From assembly GCA_019925105.1 (NCBI GenBank), contig JAHGAU010000010.1, positions 992,001 through 1,056,000 of the forward strand: 64,000 nucleotides of DNA, written 5' to 3'. Below are positions 61,901 through 64,000 of this stretch, one piece after another. The notes beneath the pieces were generated by a model that was not told the DNA's origin, did no database searches, and was given only the letters and a program-made list of their open reading frames with translations. This DNA comes from Niebla homalea (Eukaryota; Ascomycota; Lecanoromycetes; Lecanorales; Ramalinaceae). Position 1 is the first letter of the stretch, and each line of letters begins with the position of its first letter. Made by a program: the position numbers and the translations under genes.

Positions 61901-62733
61901 TTTTCGATGAGCTTCGTCATTTGCTTTTGGCTATACACTGGCATCTTCAGGTCCTCTTCGCGCAACTTGCGAAACGGCTTGGTGGGCTCCCCGGTCTTTG
62001 AGCTGATGACTTGACGCTTCAAATCGCCGTCAATGAATTCGAACAGTAGCACTTCTCCTTTGGGATCCTGAGTGTTACCGCTTCCTCCGCTGTCCCTCCC
62101 ACTCAAGTCGAGCGATCGGAATTCCGTGGCCCTCCCATTTTTGATGCCATCCTCGTCGCCAAGTACGGCTACTTGCAAGGATTCTGCGTCAACAAAGGCA
62201 AAATTGATTGCCCGCGGCACTAAAGCCTTGATCTTTGCAACATCATCAATCGACAGCTCACGTTTGATGTGGACTTCTACTGCTTTTCTAATGTTATCGA
62301 AGGTCGTAGCAAAATGCTTACGCGTGCAGCAAAACGTATAGACAAGATTCAGAGCACGGTGTACCTGAGCCAATGCGGTGAAAACGGGCGGCCACGGGAT
62401 TGTGGTCTCGACCATGGCTGATGAATCTCGCCGGAGTAAAGGAGGCTTATCACCAGATGCTGCTTGCTTTCTCGTCCGGCGTGGCTTTTTGCCACCGTCG
62501 TGAGACTTGGTGGGAATGTTGATACGGCCATGGCTTTCCGGCCCCGCCTCTACAGAGGCATCGTTCTCAACAACAGCATCTGCATCGTTCATGGGCGACT
62601 TTCGTTTCTCCCCGTGGATCGTTCGACTGGAAACAGTGGCAGCATTGATTTTAACCATGTTGAGAGGGCAGCTTTTTTGCTCATGATGCCAGGAAAGCAG
62701 CAGCCGCTCGTTAGCTCCTACCTGACCCTGCAC
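58911..62733 (-). CDS. hrq1: Hrq1 RecQ4-type ATP-dependent DNA helicase
   Basis: Exons (minus): 62,733-59,803, 59,702-59,538 and 59,408-58,911, with introns of 100 and 129 bp, giving about 1,197 residues. A start at 62,658 (MVKINAATV) would be 25 shorter. A basic nuclear-localisation-like N-terminus is followed by a winged-helix-like region (~112-190). The helicase core follows: 'ATSTSSGKS' (Walker A, ~418-426), 'VVDELH' (~528-533, DEAH-type box II), 'CSATVANP' (~567-574) and 'QQSGRAGRR' (~732-740). Exon 2 encodes 'RRINVAAAIHAAEHAI'. Exon 3 encodes 'RPARLTFYDTKGGAGGSG' and a cysteine cluster (CHC..GC..C....C), the DUF1998/zinc region of the Hrq1/MrfA family. Yeast Hrq1 is a 3'-5' helicase in interstrand-crosslink repair and telomere maintenance. 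The exon 3 acceptor (59,409-59,410) is chosen because it gives 'ALK-EFATKETARKRPARL' in frame. Confidence 0.9.
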
Positions 62734-62949
62734 GATAGAATCATCGCGTTTACATCATTTGGGTTTCATAGTGTAAGCCGAAATGACAGTCGACCCGTAG
62801 ACCATCGCTATGGACAAACTTGTCATTTTTTAACAGTTCTAACTACTCCGTATCTGCAAGATGACTCGGCATGTGGACTCGCAGATCGCAATCCGCCTGC
62901 GTGGCTTTAGCGGCCCTCCCGCGTGGGGGCATCGTTCTACATTAAGGTA
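62734..62949. promoter_or_regulatory. Upstream region of the helicase gene
   Basis: 216 bp between the helicase start and an inverted-repeat element. No TATA box stands out. A + strand frame running 62,464-62,910 crosses it and is the antisense shadow of exon 1. The element at 62,950 probably limits the promoter. Confidence 0.45.
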
Positions 62950-63396
62950 GAAGAGATGACCCCTCAACCGGACAGACCTACCAACCGGACACGCTAAACC
63001 CGATTTGGAATAATTTCTAATTTTTTTTTATTTCTTAGGCTTTAATCCACCTTTTACATCCTTATTAATATACGGATTACTAAGGTGCTGAAGGGCTTTG
63101 TGAGGGGCTTGGTGAAGGGCTTGGTGAAGGGCTTGGTGAAGGGCTTGGTGAAGGGCTTGGTGAAAGGTTTGGTAAAGGGCCTGGTGGACGTTTTGGTAAG
63201 GGCCCTGGTAAAGGGCTTGGTAAAAGGCCTGGTGAAGAGCATAGTAAAGGGTGAGGGTGAGGTTAAGGGTGAGAGTATCCAAATCCTAAGATGTAAAGGG
63301 TGGGTTGAAGACCAAAAAAAAAACATTAAGAATTGTTCCAAATCGGGCTTAGCGTGTCCAGTTGGTAGGTCTGTCCGCTTGGGAGGTCACCTCTTC
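62950..63396. mobile_element. Small inverted-repeat DNA element 1 (447 bp, MITE-like)
   Basis: Imperfect terminal inverted repeats of about 62 bp. The left is 62,950-63,011 (GAAGAGATGACCCC start) and the right is 63,335-63,396 (ending GGTCACCTCTTC). They share CCGGACAG, ACGCTAA and GATTTGGAA blocks. Each end is flanked by TA (62,948-62,949 and 63,397-63,398). No transposase. Left/right differences are mostly C/T and G/A, so mild RIP is possible. TA duplications fit the Tc1/mariner/pogo group. Confidence 0.82.
63081..63265 (+). repeat. 12-bp minisatellite inside element 1
   Basis: Units of AAGGGCTTGGTG, five nearly perfect in a row (63,104-63,163), then diverged units such as AAAGGTTTGGTA and AAAGGCCTGGTG. 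A + frame through it (63,085-63,399) reads repeated Lys-Gly-Leu-Val and ends in the right inverted repeat. That is a consequence of the repeat length being a multiple of three. Confidence 0.88.
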
Positions 63397-63413
63397 TAGG
63401 TAGGTTACCTTTA

Positions 63414-63589
63414 GAAGGGGTGACCCCCAACCGGACAGTACAGATAATACGCACCCTGTGCTACATGTTGTGGCGTGAAGTGCCCTACCAGAGCCTAAGC
63501 TCCGGATGCTCCTCCAGGGATGGTGTCATGCGCATTCAGAACACCGGTACGGTATTATCTGTACTGTCCGGTTGGGGGGTCACCCCTTC
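63414..63589. mobile_element. Small inverted-repeat DNA element 2 (176 bp, MITE-like)
   Basis: Near-perfect ~37-bp terminal inverted repeats: GAAGGGGTGACCCCC at 63,414, and its complement ending 63,589 (GGTCACCCCTTC). Both include CCGGACAGTACAGATAATAC. Flanked by TA (63,412-63,413 and 63,590-63,591). The ~100-bp centre is unique and non-coding. The outer ~25 bp is closely similar to element 1, 17 bp away, so both belong to one family. Confidence 0.87.
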
Positions 63590-63591
63590 TA

Positions 63592-64000
63592 TTGTTCAAT
63601 GTTTTTTCAGCCCTGGCCGCTGGGCCGGGAATTAAAGTTCCGTTCGTCTGGCATCCTTGAGACCTCATTAGCCCCGTTGGTTCTCAGGGCATAGAGCAAT
63701 CGTTGCTGCCCGTCTAATGATACATCGACTTCTGCATATAGTTGCACAAGAGCCATGTCCGATATGAAAGTCGTACAAAGGTCTATCTAGCTCATACTCA
63801 TAGAAGTAGACGCCGCTTGATATTCGCCAGCCGTCTCCGTGGGCCTGGTGCCGGTGCAATCGATAGTCAAAAGTCCTACAAGATGTTAGATCGATCATTT
63901 GGAATAATTCGTTGCCCCCCTCTTCCAACTCCATTGTTTGCACTCGGCAGAATACGCCCATAATTCTGTGCACGAATTGCAGTGTTTCTTTCTTACATCC
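63592..64000. other. Right-edge region with a weak minus-strand frame
   Basis: A minus-strand frame runs from an ATG at 63,961 to 63,668 (about 97 codons) with readable but unrecognised text ('RTFDYRLHRHQAHGDGW', 'YEYELDRPLYDFHIGHG'). A + frame (63,742-63,963) overlaps it. It could be an exon of a gene continuing past 64,000 or chance. No domain is recognised. Confidence 0.3.

Overview
This window is from a filamentous ascomycete (Pezizomycotina). The genes on the right have fungal products, introns of 53-129 bp with GT..AG ends, and ascomycete-type families (Ecm11, Yip4/YIPF6-like, Yrb2/RanBP3-like, Hrq1). The left 52 kb carries the mark of repeat-induced point mutation (RIP): repeat copies differ almost only by C/T and G/A, CpA is nearly gone, and CpG and CpC survive. 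I cannot fix the genus from sequence alone.

1-52,312 is an AT isochore of nested, RIP-killed transposons with no intact gene. Target-site duplications (TSDs) and matching repeat lengths give a nested order. The outermost unit is a Ty3/gypsy element ('gypsy B', + strand). It is split into 3,784-5,668, 19,228-19,381, 29,695-29,992 and 51,358-52,179 and ends in a 3' LTR at 52,179. Into it went (a) a short LTR element, itself broken by another gypsy 3' end and a copia 3' end at the left edge; (b) a 13.55-kb LTR element, 5,669-19,222, with 250-bp LTRs; (c) a pol-less LTR element, 19,382-29,694, which holds a solo 250-bp LTR (containing a 1.5-kb pol-less element) and another pol-less element (containing a complete 5.6-kb copia); and (d) a hAT DNA transposon, 29,993-51,349, with 23-bp terminal inverted repeats and an 8-bp TSD, which holds a solo LTR and a second gypsy (37,417-50,888), itself carrying a LINE. 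The 5' parts of gypsy B and of the leftmost elements lie outside the window.

52,180-52,312 is a short LINE 3' end with an ATCA-repeat tail. Beyond it base composition changes abruptly to ordinary gene space.

52,313-64,000 holds four genes: an Ecm11-domain protein (- strand, meiotic chromosome synapsis), a Yip1-family Golgi membrane protein (+, four exons), a Yrb2/RanBP3-like Ran-binding nuclear transport factor (+, three exons), and the Hrq1 RecQ4-type DNA helicase (-, three exons; the separate C-terminal frames belong to this gene). Ecm11 and the Yip gene are divergent; the Ran-binding gene and Hrq1 are convergent. Upstream of Hrq1 sit two adjacent small inverted-repeat elements (62,950-63,396 and 63,414-63,589) with related ends and TA target duplications; the first contains a 12-bp minisatellite. 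The last 400 bp hold only a weak reading frame.
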